A stretch of 64,000 nt of DNA, from contig NZ_JARVSD010000014.1 in the NCBI RefSeq assembly GCF_030209445.1, positions 62,001-126,000 of the forward strand. The letters run 5' to 3'. The stretch's first letter is position 1. Every line of letters begins with the position of its first letter. This DNA comes from Promicromonospora sp. MEB111. GTDB lineage: Bacteria > Actinomycetota > Actinomycetes > Actinomycetales > Cellulomonadaceae. A program made the position numbers and the translations under genes. The notes below the pieces were generated by a model that saw nothing but the letters and a program-made list of their open reading frames with translations, searched no databases and had not been told where the DNA came from. This document shows, in pieces, positions 8,583 to 19,016 of the stretch.

Positions 8583-8669
8583 GGTGCCCATTGTCGCGCC
8601 AACACCGTGAGGAGTCGTCACAAGTGGGTGTGTCGGGCAGCACAGGGCGTCAGTGTCGGAGGGTGCCGG

Positions 8670-8675
8670 TAACCT
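8670..8675 (+). promoter_or_regulatory. Leaderless -10 box (TAACCT) of ung
   Basis: TAACCT is followed by exactly 7 nt and then GTG 8683. This decides the start: earlier in-frame codons would lie upstream of the promoter. Confidence 0.5.
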
Positions 8676-8682
8676 CCTGAAC

Positions 8683-9408
8683 GTGGAGACCATCGTGAAC
8701 CCGACACCCCCTGCCGACGCCGCCGCTGCCGCTGGCCGGCCCCCGTTGTCGCAGGTCATCGCGCCGGACTGGGCCGAGGCCCTGGCCGACGTCGAGCCCC
8801 GCATCCATGCGATGGGCGACTTCCTGCGCAACGAGGTCGCCGAGGGGCGTACCTACGTCCCGGCGGGGGAGAACGTGCTCGCCGCGTTCAAGCGTCCGCT
8901 CGCGGACGTGCGCGTGCTGATCGTGGGCCAGGACCCGTACCCGACGCCGGGGCACGCGATGGGCCTGTCCTTCTCGGTGCAGCCGGACGTGCGGCCGGTC
9001 CCGCGGTCGCTGGTCAACATCTACAAGGAGCTGCAGGAGGACCTCGGCCTGCCGATCCCGTCGAACGGTGACCTCCGGCCCTGGGCGGACCAGGGCGTCA
9101 TGCTGCTGAACAGGACGCTGACCTGCCGTCCGGGCTCCTCCGACTCGCACGCGGGCAAGGGCTGGGAAGAGGTCACGGAGGCCGCCATCCGCGCGCTGGT
9201 GGCCCGTGGCGGCCCCCTCGTGGCGATCCTGTGGGGCGCGAAGGCGCGCAACCTCAAGCCGTGGCTGGGTGACGTCCCCGTCGTCGAGAGCGCGCACCCG
9301 TCACCCCTGTCGGCACGCAGCGGCTTCTTCGGGTCGCGGCCGTTCTCGCGAGCCAACGCGCTCCTGGAGCAGCAGGGCGCGCAGCCCGTCGACTGGCGCC
9401 TGCCGTAA
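8683..9408 (+). CDS. ung: Uracil-DNA glycosylase, family 1
   Basis: Removes uracil from DNA to begin base-excision repair. The 241-residue protein contains the water-activating loop GQDPYP at residues 82-87 (catalytic Asp84), the MLLNRTLT segment, and the DNA-intercalation loop HPSPLSAR at 205-212. Start GTG 8683 is chosen because a TANNNT box lies 7 nt upstream, so the transcript would be leaderless. It is divergent from the SGNH hydrolase gene. Confidence 0.95.
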   Translation: METIVNPTPPADAAAAAGRPPLSQVIAPDWAEALADVEPRIHAMGDFLRNEVAEGRTYVPAGENVLAAFKRPLADVRVLIVGQDPYPTPGHAMGLSFSVQPDVRPVPRSLVNIYKELQEDLGLPIPSNGDLRPWADQGVMLLNRTLTCRPGSSDSHAGKGWEEVTEAAIRALVARGGPLVAILWGAKARNLKPWLGDVPVVESAHPSPLSARSGFFGSRPFSRANALLEQQGAQPVDWRLP

Positions 9409-9472
9409 CGATCGCGGGCCGCCCTTGGCGCCGGCGGACGGCCGGCGTGCAGACAACGTGAAAAGGACTCAG

Positions 9473-9817
9473 GTGAACGACAGGACTGTTCCTCCGACCT
9501 ACGGGGGGACCGGCGAGACGCTGGTCGCCCACGTCGAGGCCCCCGCCGTCGCGGGCGGGGAGAAGGGGCTCTCCGACCGGGACCGCGAGATCCTCGCGTT
9601 CGAGCGCCAGTGGTGGAAGTACGCCGGCGCCAAGGAGGAGGCGGCGCGTGAGCTGTTCGGCCTGACGGCCACGCGGTACTACCAGGTTCTCAGTACGCTC
9701 ATCGACTCCCCGGCCGCCCTGGAGCACGACCCGATGCTGGTCAAGCGCCTGCGCAGGCTCCGGTCGACCCGGCAGAGAGCACGATCTGCACGCCGTCTGG
9801 CGGATGAGAACCACTGA
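9473..9817 (+). CDS. DUF3263 protein, small HTH-like
   Basis: A 114-residue protein. Its centre (LSDRDREILAFERQWWK followed by ARELFGLTATRYYQVL) is the DUF3263 signature and looks like a helix-turn-helix. The C-terminus is very Arg-rich. Start GTG 9473 has AAAGGA upstream at normal spacing; GTG 9458 is possible. It directly precedes the LytR_C gene, the same pairing as Rv0430-Rv0431 (VirR) of Mycobacterium tuberculosis. Function is not established; DNA binding is inference. Confidence 0.8.
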   Translation: MNDRTVPPTYGGTGETLVAHVEAPAVAGGEKGLSDRDREILAFERQWWKYAGAKEEAARELFGLTATRYYQVLSTLIDSPAALEHDPMLVKRLRRLRSTRQRARSARRLADENH

Positions 9818-9846
9818 GAAGGCACCGATCCGTCACAACAACCCGC

Positions 9847-9852
9847 TACTCT
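9847..9852 (+). promoter_or_regulatory. Leaderless -10 box (TACTCT) of the LytR_C gene
   Basis: TACTCT is followed by 7 nt and then GTG 9860. Confidence 0.45.
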
Positions 9853-9859
9853 CTCTGCC

Positions 9860-10516
9860 GTGACGAAGAGTGGCTACCCCTACCCGCCCGACGAGTTCGA
9901 CGTCGCTGTCCCCGGGGGCGCACCGGTGGGTGTCCACCGTGCACCGCGCAGCGGCTGGAGCTCGGCCTGGCCGTTCCTGCTGGTCGCCGTAGTCTGCGCC
10001 GCCGTGGCGTGGGGCGGCATCACACTGCTCTCCGGCGACGGGGAACCGGCGGAGGCGTCGGGCGACCCGTCGAGCTCGGCCTCGGCCCCGGCATCGCCGT
10101 CCGCCTCGGCGTCGGGCGAGGCCTCGGGTGAGCCGTCGGGCGAGCCCAGCGGTGAGCCGTCGGCGGAGACCGGTGGCCCTGCCGACCCGGCGGCGCTGAA
10201 GGCCGGTGCGGACCTGACCGCCCAGGTCGCCGTCTACAACGTCGGGCAGGAGGCAGGTCTCGCCGGCGAGACCGCCGAGTACCTGATGGGGCAGGACGTG
10301 GCCGGCGCGGCGCTGCGCGAGGAGCCGCAGACCCCGGACGGCGCGACCTACACGGAGAACACCATTCTCTACGGTGCCGACCGTGCGGAGACCGCTGCCT
10401 ACACCGCGGCGCTGCTCGGCATCCCGGAGGCGAACATGGTCGAGTCGGCGGCGGTTTCGAGCTCGCCCGAGGCCGTGTGGGTGGTCGTCGTGACCCGGCC
10501 CTCGACGATGGGCTGA
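9860..10516 (+). CDS. LytR_C-domain membrane protein (VirR-like)
   Basis: 218 residues: a short cytoplasmic tail, one membrane helix (about residues 38-58), a Ser/Pro/Gly/Glu low-complexity stalk (SGEPSGEPSGEPS repeats) and an extracytoplasmic LytR_C domain (VAVYNVGQEAGLAGETAEYL to the end). Unlike LytR-CpsA-Psr enzymes it has no catalytic LCP domain. The VirR homologue affects cell-envelope properties and vesicle release in mycobacteria; applying that here is inference. GTG start fixed by the TACTCT box. Confidence 0.85.
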   Translation: MTKSGYPYPPDEFDVAVPGGAPVGVHRAPRSGWSSAWPFLLVAVVCAAVAWGGITLLSGDGEPAEASGDPSSSASAPASPSASASGEASGEPSGEPSGEPSAETGGPADPAALKAGADLTAQVAVYNVGQEAGLAGETAEYLMGQDVAGAALREEPQTPDGATYTENTILYGADRAETAAYTAALLGIPEANMVESAAVSSSPEAVWVVVVTRPSTMG

Positions 10517-10659
10517 CCCTCGGTTGGGTTTACCAGCCTGTACCACCATGTTGATATTCCTTGACAAGCGGCCGTTTGCAGCCCTCTGACCTGGGCGTTC
10601 GCCATGCGCTTAATGCCGCATACCGGGCATAGAGGGTTCCCTGGTGTGAGACGGACCAC

Positions 10660-10665
10660 TAGGCT
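10660..10665 (+). promoter_or_regulatory. Candidate -10 box TAGGCT for the cold-shock gene
   Basis: TAGGCT lies 55 nt before ATG 10721, which would give a 5' leader of roughly 50 nt. The remainder of the 204-bp gap (10517-10659) shows no gene. Confidence 0.35.
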
Positions 10666-10720
10666 CGAACCACCACGGGTCGACCGAGTGGCCCGTGCAG
10701 AGGTACAAGGAGAACTACGC

Positions 10721-10924
10721 ATGGCCCAGGGCACCGTCAAGTGGTTCAACGCCGAGAAGGGGTATGGCTTCATCACCCCGACCGCCGGCGGCCAGGACCT
10801 TTTCGTTCACTACAGTGCGATCCAGAGCGATGGCTACCGGTCCCTCGACGAGGGTCAGGAAGTCGAGTACGAGGTGGGGCAGGGACAGAAGGGTCCGCAG
10901 GCAGAGCAGGTTCGTCCACTCTGA
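10721..10924 (+). CDS. Cold-shock protein, CspA family
   Basis: A 67-residue single-domain nucleic-acid chaperone. RNP1 (KGYGFITP) and RNP2 (DLFVHYSAI) are intact, with the WFNAEKG start of the cold-shock fold. SD AAGGAG lies 8 nt before the ATG. The hairpin at 10935-10961 terminates it. A second, longer cold-shock protein is at 28739. Confidence 0.95.
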   Translation: MAQGTVKWFNAEKGYGFITPTAGGQDLFVHYSAIQSDGYRSLDEGQEVEYEVGQGQKGPQAEQVRPL

Positions 10925-10934
10925 TTCGATGGGA

Positions 10935-10961
10935 CGACGGGTGGGAAAGGCCCACCCGTCG
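10935..10961 (+). terminator. Hairpin terminator after the cold-shock gene
   Basis: Perfect 11-bp arms (10935-10945, 10951-10961) with loop AAAGG. No T tract. From here to 11214 (about 250 bp) I see no gene; the sequence is GC-rich without a convincing promoter. Confidence 0.7.
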
Positions 10962-11214
10962 CCCGCCGCCCCCCGAGGATGCTGGGACCCAGACCCCGGC
11001 GTCCGCACTGGACGGTCGACGACGACCGGTATCGCACCATGTCGGACGACGATGCCCGACGCCACCGAGCAGCCGCCCCGTACCGCGGCTGCTCGCTCTG
11101 GTTCTCGCCCGGCCCCCCTGCCCCGCGAGAACGGTTGGGACGACGCGCGCCCGACGCGCCCCATGGTCCGGCGCCGCACCGTGATTCGTCGCGCACCCAT
11201 GATTCGATGGGGGC

Positions 11215-12735
11215 GTGACGCTCCTCGACGCGGTGGTGGTCGGCTCCGGGCCGAACGGCCTGGCGGCCGCGGTGACGCTCGCCCGCGCGGGGCTAGGGGT
11301 CCGGGTCCTGGAGGCCCAGCCCACGGTCGGCGGCGGCGCGCGCACGCTCCCCGTCCCGGAGCTCGCCGACGACCTGCTCTTCGACCTCTGCTCCGCCGTG
11401 CACCCCATGGCCTGGGCCTCGCCGTTCTTCCGGGCCTTCGACCTGCCGGCGCACGGCGTCGAGCTCGTCGCGCCCGAGGCCGCCTACGCCCAGCCGCTCG
11501 GCGGCGACCGCGCGGGCATCGCGTGGCGTGACCTGGCCCGCACGGCCGACGGCCTCGGGGCGGACGGCGATGCCTGGCGTGACCTGCTCGGACCGCTCGC
11601 CGAGAGCTGGCGGCAGGTGACCGCGCTCGCGCTGGGGGACAAGAGGACCGTGCGCGGCATGCTGGAGGGCGTGCGCGACCACGGCGCGCACGCGTCGGAG
11701 ACCTGGGGCCTGGCCTCCCTGGTCCGGCCCGGCCTGCGGTTCGGTGCGGCGCTCCTCGAGCAGGGCGGACCGCGCTGGGAGCGACGGTTCCTCACCGAGG
11801 AGGCGAAGGCCCTGCTCACCGGCGTCGCGGCGCACGCCATCACGCCGCAACCGTCGTACGCGGGGGCGGGTACGGCCCTGCTCCTCGCAGCCCTCGCGCA
11901 CGCCGACGGCGGCTGGGCCGTGCCGGTGGGCGGTTCGCAGGCCATCACCGACGCCCTGGTCCGGGACCTCCGGGCGCACGGCGGCACCGTCGAGACCGGC
12001 CGCCGGGTCGACGACTGGCACGACCTCCCGCCGGCGCGCGCCGTCCTCTTCGACACCACGCCGACCACGGTGCTGCAGGTCCTGGCGGACCGGATCCGGG
12101 CGCCGCGCCGTGCCGCCCTGCGCAGGTTCCGGTACGGCAACGCGGCCGCCAAGGTCGACTTCGTCCTGTCGGGCCCGGTCCCCTGGTCGGTGCCCGACGT
12201 CGGGCGCGCGTCGACCGTGCACGTGGGCGGGTCCCGCGCGGAGATGGTGATCGCGGAGGACGCCGTCGCGCACGGGGTGCATCCCGACCACCCGATGGTC
12301 CTGCTCAGCGACCCGGGCGTCGCCGATCCCGGCCGGGTGCGGGGCGCCACGCGGCCGCTGTGGACCTACGCCCACGTGCCCGCCGGCTCGACGCACGACG
12401 TCACCGAGGCGGTCACGCGGCAGATCGAGCGCTTCGCGCCCGGCTTCCGCGACGTCGTCGTCGGCGCGCGGTGCATCCCCGCCGACCAGATGCAGCGCCA
12501 CAACCAGAACTACCCGGGCGGCGACATCTCCGCGGGCGCAGCGAGCATGTGGCAGATGATCGCGCGGCCGACCCTCGCCCCCGACCCGTACCAGGTCGCC
12601 GAGGGGGTGTACCTCTGCTCGGCGTCGACCCCGCCGGGGCCGGGCGTGCACGGCATGGGCGGCTGGCACGCCGCGCGCCGGGCGCTGGTGCGGGAGTTCG
12701 ACGTCCGCCACGTGCCGGGGCTGGCGCCGGGGTAG
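11215..12735 (+). CDS. FAD-dependent oxidoreductase, phytoene-desaturase-like
   Basis: 506 residues with the N-terminal dinucleotide-binding motif [19 protein letters not shown], the FAD/ADP-ribose Glu in VRVLEA, and [11 protein letters not shown]. The C-terminal FAD motif is [20 protein letters not shown]. This is the broad amine-oxidase / carotenoid-desaturase superfamily. No other carotenoid genes are nearby, so the substrate cannot be assigned. It sits between cold-shock and groEL genes with its own short upstream region. Confidence 0.8.
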   Translation: MTLLDAVVVGSGPNGLAAAVTLARAGLGVRVLEAQPTVGGGARTLPVPELADDLLFDLCSAVHPMAWASPFFRAFDLPAHGVELVAPEAAYAQPLGGDRAGIAWRDLARTADGLGADGDAWRDLLGPLAESWRQVTALALGDKRTVRGMLEGVRDHGAHASETWGLASLVRPGLRFGAALLEQGGPRWERRFLTEEAKALLTGVAAHAITPQPSYAGAGTALLLAALAHADGGWAVPVGGSQAITDALVRDLRAHGGTVETGRRVDDWHDLPPARAVLFDTTPTTVLQVLADRIRAPRRAALRRFRYGNAAAKVDFVLSGPVPWSVPDVGRASTVHVGGSRAEMVIAEDAVAHGVHPDHPMVLLSDPGVADPGRVRGATRPLWTYAHVPAGSTHDVTEAVTRQIERFAPGFRDVVVGARCIPADQMQRHNQNYPGGDISAGAASMWQMIARPTLAPDPYQVAEGVYLCSASTPPGPGVHGMGGWHAARRALVREFDVRHVPGLAPG

Positions 12736-12765
12736 GCGCCCCGCGTTCGCCCGCGGTGTACGCGC

Positions 12766-14568
<1,803 letters not shown>

Positions 14569-14606
14569 GTCCTGCCTGAACCGCTCGGGCCTCGGCCTGC
14601 GCACCC

Positions 14607-14665
14607 GTCCGACGCCGGTCGGTCAACCTCTCACGCGGAGGGTGACCGGCCGGCGTCGGACTTTT
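14607..14665 (+). terminator. Rho-independent terminator of groEL
   Basis: A long GC-rich stem (left arm begins GTCCGACGCCGG, right arm ends CCGGCGTCGGAC) is followed directly by TTTT at 14662-14665. Confidence 0.85.
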
Positions 14666-14679
14666 CCGCCTGCTCCTGG

Positions 14680-14964
14680 TCAGGAGAACATGCGCGTCGC
14701 GGCCGCCTCCGCCTCCGCGTAGGTGCGGGCCGCGGCGGCGAGCGCGGCCTGGATCGCGTCCAGCGCGCCCTCGACCTGCGCCTGGGCGCCTCGCCACTGC
14801 GCGACCGTCCCGCCGAAGGCCGCGGCGGCCGGTCCCTGCCAGCTCGCCTGCAGCGCGTCGAGGTTGCGCATGAGCGCCCCCACCTCGGTGCGCACCGTGG
14901 CCACCGAGCCCGCCACCGCCGCGCTCGCGTGCTCCACCTGGTCGCTGTCGACCTCGAACCGCAT
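14680..14964 (-). CDS. WXG100-family (ESAT-6-like) protein
   Basis: A 94-residue helical hairpin protein with the turn motif WQG (ASWQGPAAAAF) and a C-terminal YAEAEAAA segment resembling the YxxxD/E secretion signal. The start is taken as the ATG of MRFEVDSD because GGGAGG is optimally placed upstream; an ATG two codons earlier is possible. No EccC ATPase, partner WXG100 or toxin gene is nearby, so a type VII secretion apparatus would have to be elsewhere. Confidence 0.85.
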   Translation of the reverse strand: MRFEVDSDQVEHASAAVAGSVATVRTEVGALMRNLDALQASWQGPAAAAFGGTVAQWRGAQAQVEGALDAIQAALAAAARTYAEAEAAATRMFS

Positions 14965-15049
14965 GGTCATCACCTCCCGCACGCCGGTCCGTCCAGCGTC
15001 GTCCACCGACGGTAGGCAGGGGCTGGCCGACGGCGGAGGGCTCCCGGGG

Positions 15050-15103
15050 CCACCTGTGCACGGGGGCGCGAAAGCTCGCGGTGTGGTCGCGCTCGAACCG
15101 CTG
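15050..15103. repeat. Bipartite dispersed element, copy 1
   Basis: CCACCTGTGCAC (15050-15061), a 21-nt spacer, then GTGGTCGCGCTCG (15083-15095). The same two blocks with the same 21-nt spacing recur at 56258-56303. It sits in the gap between the WXG100 and HD genes. Confidence 0.5.
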
Positions 15104-15136
15104 CGCGGCGGTCCGGAGGGTCGGTCGCGGGTGGCG

Positions 15137-15841
15137 TCAGGCCGTTTCGAGCTTCGCCTGCTCCTTGCGCAGCCGGTGCAGCTCCATGTCGAGGTTCTGC
15201 CGCGCGGGCTCCTCCCACGCGGCGCCCATGGGGCTCAGGAAGAGCGACTTGCGGGCGAGCAGCCGCTCGATCACGCGGATCCGGGCCCGGAGGTAGTCCT
15301 CGGCGGGGATGTGCGCGTACTCGGCGCGCACCGCGGACTTGTAGTCCTTGTACCGCTGCGGCTCGGCGGCCAGCATCGCGAGGTCGGCGTCGTTCAGCAC
15401 CGCGGCGTCGAAGTCCGCGGGGTCGGGTGCGTGCCGCACGATGGCGTTGACCAGGGCGGCGACCCGGTCCGCCGCACGGTCGGGAACCCCGAGCTCGGTG
15501 AGCTCCTTGTCCGCGAGGGCCGCGGAGGCCGTGGTCTGCTCGCCGCCCTGTGAGGCGTCCGCCATCTTGCGCTCGGCGTTGAACACCGCGCCGTGGTACC
15601 AGGCGGCGAGGCGCACCAGGTCCGGCTCGTGCGTCTCCTCGGCCAGCTCGTCCACCCGGTGCAGCACGGAGGCCAGGTGGCGCAGGTTGTGGAAGTGCCG
15701 GTTCTCGTCGGCCCACCGGTCGAGCAGCGACTGGCCGACCGCCTCGATCGCCTCGGTGTCCGCCGTGGCCCCCGCGCCCACCGCACTGCGGACGAAGGAC
15801 TTGAGGAACCACTGCGGCGCGTCAGACGTCAGCACGCCCAT
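15137..15841 (-). CDS. HD-superfamily metal-dependent hydrolase-like protein
   Basis: A 234-residue protein of the predicted metal-dependent HD family (COG4339-like). It shows HFHNLRHL and AAWYHGAVF, where the relatives usually have WFHDAVY; here the Asp of the HD pair is replaced by Gly, so catalysis is uncertain. The C-terminal third has ERLLARKSLFLSP and a charged helix. Transcription may start from TAGGCT (15883-15888, minus strand). The function is unproven. Confidence 0.75.
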   Translation of the reverse strand: MGVLTSDAPQWFLKSFVRSAVGAGATADTEAIEAVGQSLLDRWADENRHFHNLRHLASVLHRVDELAEETHEPDLVRLAAWYHGAVFNAERKMADASQGGEQTTASAALADKELTELGVPDRAADRVAALVNAIVRHAPDPADFDAAVLNDADLAMLAAEPQRYKDYKSAVRAEYAHIPAEDYLRARIRVIERLLARKSLFLSPMGAAWEEPARQNLDMELHRLRKEQAKLETA

Positions 15842-15882
15842 GTGAACTCTGCCTTACGGTCGATGTCGGTCACTCCACGACC

Positions 15883-15888
15883 AGCCTA
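15883..15888 (-). promoter_or_regulatory. Candidate -10 box TAGGCT for the HD gene
   Basis: On the minus strand TAGGCT lies about 41 nt before the start codon at 15841. Confidence 0.35.
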
Positions 15889-15946
15889 TTACCGAAACGG
15901 TCAGTGGCGGCTACCACCGTCACGGGATCGTGATCACGGTTCGGGG

Positions 15947-17512
15947 TCAGAGCGGCAGCGTGAGCCGGACCGTGAGGCCGCCGCCGGGGGTCTGGCGTAC
16001 CTCGACGTGCCCGCCGTGCGTGCCCACGATCGCCGCGACGATCGCCATGCCCAGCCCCGAGCCACCGCCCGACTCCCGCGTGCGGGACGAGTCCGCGCGG
16101 TAGAACCGCTCGAAGATCCGCCGGCCCTGCTCCTCCGTGAGACCGGGGCCGTGGTCGCGCACCTCCAGGACGGCGCTGCTGCCCGACGCCGGGGCGCCCG
16201 GGTCCGTGGTCGCCTTCCCGCCGTTCTGCGCGGCTCCGTTCGTTCCCGGCGACGCCGGGAGCACGCCCAGCGCGATCTCGGCGGGTGTGCCCGCCGGCGT
16301 GTGCCGCGCGACGTTACCGATGAGGTTGGTCAGGACCTGCCGCAGGCGGTCGCCGTCGCCCTCCACGACGAGCTTGTCGGGGACCTGCGCCGCCGGGTCC
16401 TCCGGGCCTGCGTCGGGGGCGAGCGGCACGACGGTGACGTCGCGCGTCGGGTCCAGCGCGTGCAGGTCCTGGGCGGAGTCACGCGCGAGGGCGACCAGGT
16501 CGACGTCCTCGCGGGCGACCGGGCGGCCCTCGTCGAGGCGCGCGAGCACCAGCAGGTCGTTGACGAGCGTGCCCATGCGGCGGGCGGCGTCCTCGATGCG
16601 GAACATCGTGTCGTCGACCTTGTCCGAGCTGTCCAGGGCGCCCATCCGGTACAGCTCGCCGTAGCCGCGGATGGTCGCGACGGGCGTGCGCAGCTCGTGC
16701 GAGGCGTCCGAGACGAACTGCCGCATGCGCACCTCGGAGGCCTCCTGGGCGGCGAAGGCGCGCTCGATCTGCGTCAGCATCGCGTTGAGCGACGCCGCCA
16801 GCGAACCCATCTCGGTGCCGGCGGGCGCCTCGGGGACGCGCAGCGTCAGGTCGCCCGCCGCGATCTGCGCGGCCGTGTGCTCCACGGACCGGAGCGAGCG
16901 GAGCGACCGCTCCACGAGCAGCCACGCCGTGAGCCCGCCGAGCAGCACGATGCCCAGGCCCGACATGATCAGGGTGCGGGTCAGGATCGACACGGTCTTG
17001 TCCATGCCCACCAGCGGCAGCGCGACATAGACGACCGCGCGCTCGCCGCTCGGGTAGGTCGCGCCCAGCGTGATGACGCGCCAGCTCTCGGTGCCGGTGT
17101 CCGGGCCGTCGCCGGTCCCGCTCTCGGTGCCGCTGTCGCCGGTGCCGGTCGCCCCGGCGGCGGTGAACGGCTCGCCGCCGCTGGCGACGGCCTGCTCGTA
17201 CGTCACCGTCGGCAGCTCGGGCGTGCCGAAGCGCGTGATCGCGGAGTTCCCGAGCTGGGTCTGCTTGCCGCTCTCGTTCTCGATCAGCACGTAGTAGTCG
17301 CTGGGCAGGGCCTGGCCGGAGGTGGACTGGATGATGCCGATCGGGTCGAGCGCGGCCGTGTGCAGCTCGTCGTCCACCTGCTGGACCAGGAAGCCCGACA
17401 CCACCGTGGTCGTGGCGATGCCGGCGATACCCAGCCCCGCCGCCAGCAGCAGCGAGATGATCGCGACGAGCCTGGCGCGCAGAGGGATTCCGGCGAGGCG
17501 CTCCCTAAGCAC
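15947..17512 (-). CDS. Sensor histidine kinase
   Basis: 521 residues: N-terminal membrane helix, an extracytoplasmic sensor region of about 140 residues with a Gly/Thr/Ser/Asp-rich insert (TGTGDSGTESGTGDG), second helix, HAMP, HisKA with the phospho-acceptor His272 in SDASHELRTP, then HATPase boxes (NLIGNVARHT, DHGPGLT, GGSGLGMAIV). A Gly/Ala-rich insert splits the ATPase domain between the N and G1 boxes. GTG start overlaps the response-regulator stop by 8 bp. The signal is unknown; the architecture resembles mycobacterial TrcS. Confidence 0.93.
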   Translation of the reverse strand: MLRERLAGIPLRARLVAIISLLLAAGLGIAGIATTTVVSGFLVQQVDDELHTAALDPIGIIQSTSGQALPSDYYVLIENESGKQTQLGNSAITRFGTPELPTVTYEQAVASGGEPFTAAGATGTGDSGTESGTGDGPDTGTESWRVITLGATYPSGERAVVYVALPLVGMDKTVSILTRTLIMSGLGIVLLGGLTAWLLVERSLRSLRSVEHTAAQIAAGDLTLRVPEAPAGTEMGSLAASLNAMLTQIERAFAAQEASEVRMRQFVSDASHELRTPVATIRGYGELYRMGALDSSDKVDDTMFRIEDAARRMGTLVNDLLVLARLDEGRPVAREDVDLVALARDSAQDLHALDPTRDVTVVPLAPDAGPEDPAAQVPDKLVVEGDGDRLRQVLTNLIGNVARHTPAGTPAEIALGVLPASPGTNGAAQNGGKATTDPGAPASGSSAVLEVRDHGPGLTEEQGRRIFERFYRADSSRTRESGGGSGLGMAIVAAIVGTHGGHVEVRQTPGGGLTVRLTLPL

Positions 17513-18230
17513 GGACGGGCTGCGGGGCGCGCAGCAGGTAACCGACGCCTCGCTTGGTGTGGATCAGCGGGGGCAGGGTCTCGCCCTCGACCTCGAGCGT
17601 GTCGATCTTGCGCCGCAGGTAGGAGATGTAGGACTCGACGATGTTCGCGTCGCCGCCCCAGTCGTACTGCCAGACGTGGTCCAGGATCTGCGCCTTGGAC
17701 AGGACCCGGCCGGAGTTGAGCATGAGGTAGCGCAGCAGCTTGAACTCCGTGGGCGACAGGTCGACCTCGACGCCGGCCCGGCGCACCTCGTGCGAGTCCT
17801 CGTCCATCTCGAGGTCGCCCACGTGCAGCACGGCCTCCTCCTCGGGGGCGGGGACGCCCGTGCGGCGCAGCACCGCGCGGATCCGGGCCACGACCTCCTC
17901 CAGGCTGAACGGCTTGGTCACGTAGTCGTCGCCGCCCACGGTGAGGCCCTGCACCTTGTCCTGCGTGTCGTCCTTCGCGGTGAGGAAGACGACGGGGGTG
18001 TGCCGGCCGGTCGCCCGCATGCGGCGCGTTACGGTGAAGCCGTCCATGTCGGGGAGCATCACGTCGAGCACCACGAGGTCCGGTTCCACGTCGCGGACGA
18101 GCTGGAGGGCGCCGTTGCCGTCCGCGGCGGCATGGACCTCGAAGCCCGCGAAGCGCAGGGACGTGGACAGGAGCTCGCGGATGTTCGGTTCGTCGTCAAC
18201 GACGACCAGACGCGCCTCAGGAGTAGCCAT
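17505..18230 (-). CDS. OmpR-family response regulator (TrcR-like)
   Basis: 241 residues: receiver domain with acidic pocket VDDE, phospho-acceptor Asp56 in VVLDVMLP and Lys in YVTKPF, then a winged-helix domain (LSPTEFKLLRYLMLN through VESYISYLRRKID to RGVGYLL). Start ATG 18230 opens with MATPEARLVVVDDE; the frame runs further upstream without similarity. CACACT lies 7 nt upstream, so the mRNA may be leaderless. Co-transcribed with the histidine kinase. Confidence 0.93.
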   Translation of the reverse strand: MATPEARLVVVDDEPNIRELLSTSLRFAGFEVHAAADGNGALQLVRDVEPDLVVLDVMLPDMDGFTVTRRMRATGRHTPVVFLTAKDDTQDKVQGLTVGGDDYVTKPFSLEEVVARIRAVLRRTGVPAPEEEAVLHVGDLEMDEDSHEVRRAGVEVDLSPTEFKLLRYLMLNSGRVLSKAQILDHVWQYDWGGDANIVESYISYLRRKIDTLEVEGETLPPLIHTKRGVGYLLRAPQPVRA

Positions 18231-18357
18231 GTTTCCAGTGTGCGGCTGGTTCCTGAACACTGCCTGAGTTTCGCCCGGGAAATCCCCCGGGCTCTCGCCG
18301 CGGGTGGACGTCGCCCCGTCGGACGGCCCTCGGCTCCGCGATTCGGCGCACACGGCC

Positions 18358-18363
18358 TAGGCT
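18358..18363 (+). promoter_or_regulatory. Leaderless -10 box (TAGGCT) of the NYN gene
   Basis: TAGGCT is followed by exactly 7 nt and then ATG 18371. Confidence 0.5.
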
Positions 18364-18370
18364 GTGTCGC

Positions 18371-18964
18371 ATGTCAGCACCGTCCCCGCAGGAGCCCGGG
18401 CAGTTGCCCCGGCGCACGTATCTCATCGTCGACGGTGAGAACATCGACGCCACGCTCGGCATGAACGTGCTGAACCGCCGTCCGGCACCCGAGGAGCGCC
18501 CGCGCTGGGACCGTATCTCCGCGTTCGCGGAGAAGGTCTGGTCGCAGGACGTCGTGCCGCTGTTCTTCCTCAACGCGACGTCCGGCCAGATGCCGATGCC
18601 GTTCGTGCAGGCGCTGCTCGCCATGGGCTACAAGCCCATCCCGCTGGCGGCGCAGGGTTCGGAGAAGGTCGTCGACGTCGGTATCCAGCGCACGCTCGAC
18701 GCGCTCCTGGACCGCCCGGGCGACGTGCTGCTCGCGAGCCACGACGGCGACTTCCTGCCGCAGATCGAGGCGCTGCTGACCGACGACGACCGCCGCGTCG
18801 GCCTGCTGGGCTTCCGCGAGTTCGTCAACGCCCGGTTCACCGACCTGGAGCAGCGCGGCCTGGTCATGTACGACCTCGAGGCCGACGCCGACGCGTTCAC
18901 CACGATGCTGCCGCGCGTCCGCATCATCCCGATCGAGGAGTTCGACCCGCTGCGCTACCTGTAG
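18371..18964 (+). CDS. NYN-domain (PIN-like) putative ribonuclease
   Basis: 197-residue LabA/NYN-type protein. The PIN-like acidic residues are visible: YLIVDGENID near the N-terminus, and SHDGDFLPQIEALL later. Family members are predicted metal-dependent RNases; the target is unknown. Leaderless start from TAGGCT. The symmetric hairpin at 18972-19000 separates it from the convergent carbonic anhydrase gene. Confidence 0.85.
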   Translation: MSAPSPQEPGQLPRRTYLIVDGENIDATLGMNVLNRRPAPEERPRWDRISAFAEKVWSQDVVPLFFLNATSGQMPMPFVQALLAMGYKPIPLAAQGSEKVVDVGIQRTLDALLDRPGDVLLASHDGDFLPQIEALLTDDDRRVGLLGFREFVNARFTDLEQRGLVMYDLEADADAFTTMLPRVRIIPIEEFDPLRYL

Positions 18965-18971
18965 CCGGCGT

Positions 18972-19000
18972 GGCGCCCCGGGCCATCGGCTCGGGGCGCC
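18972..19000. terminator. Bidirectional hairpin between convergent NYN and carbonic anhydrase genes
   Basis: GGCGCCCCG (18972-18980) pairs perfectly with CGGGGCGCC (18992-19000). Confidence 0.65.
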
Positions 19001-19016
19001 GCGCGCAGCCCGCGCG

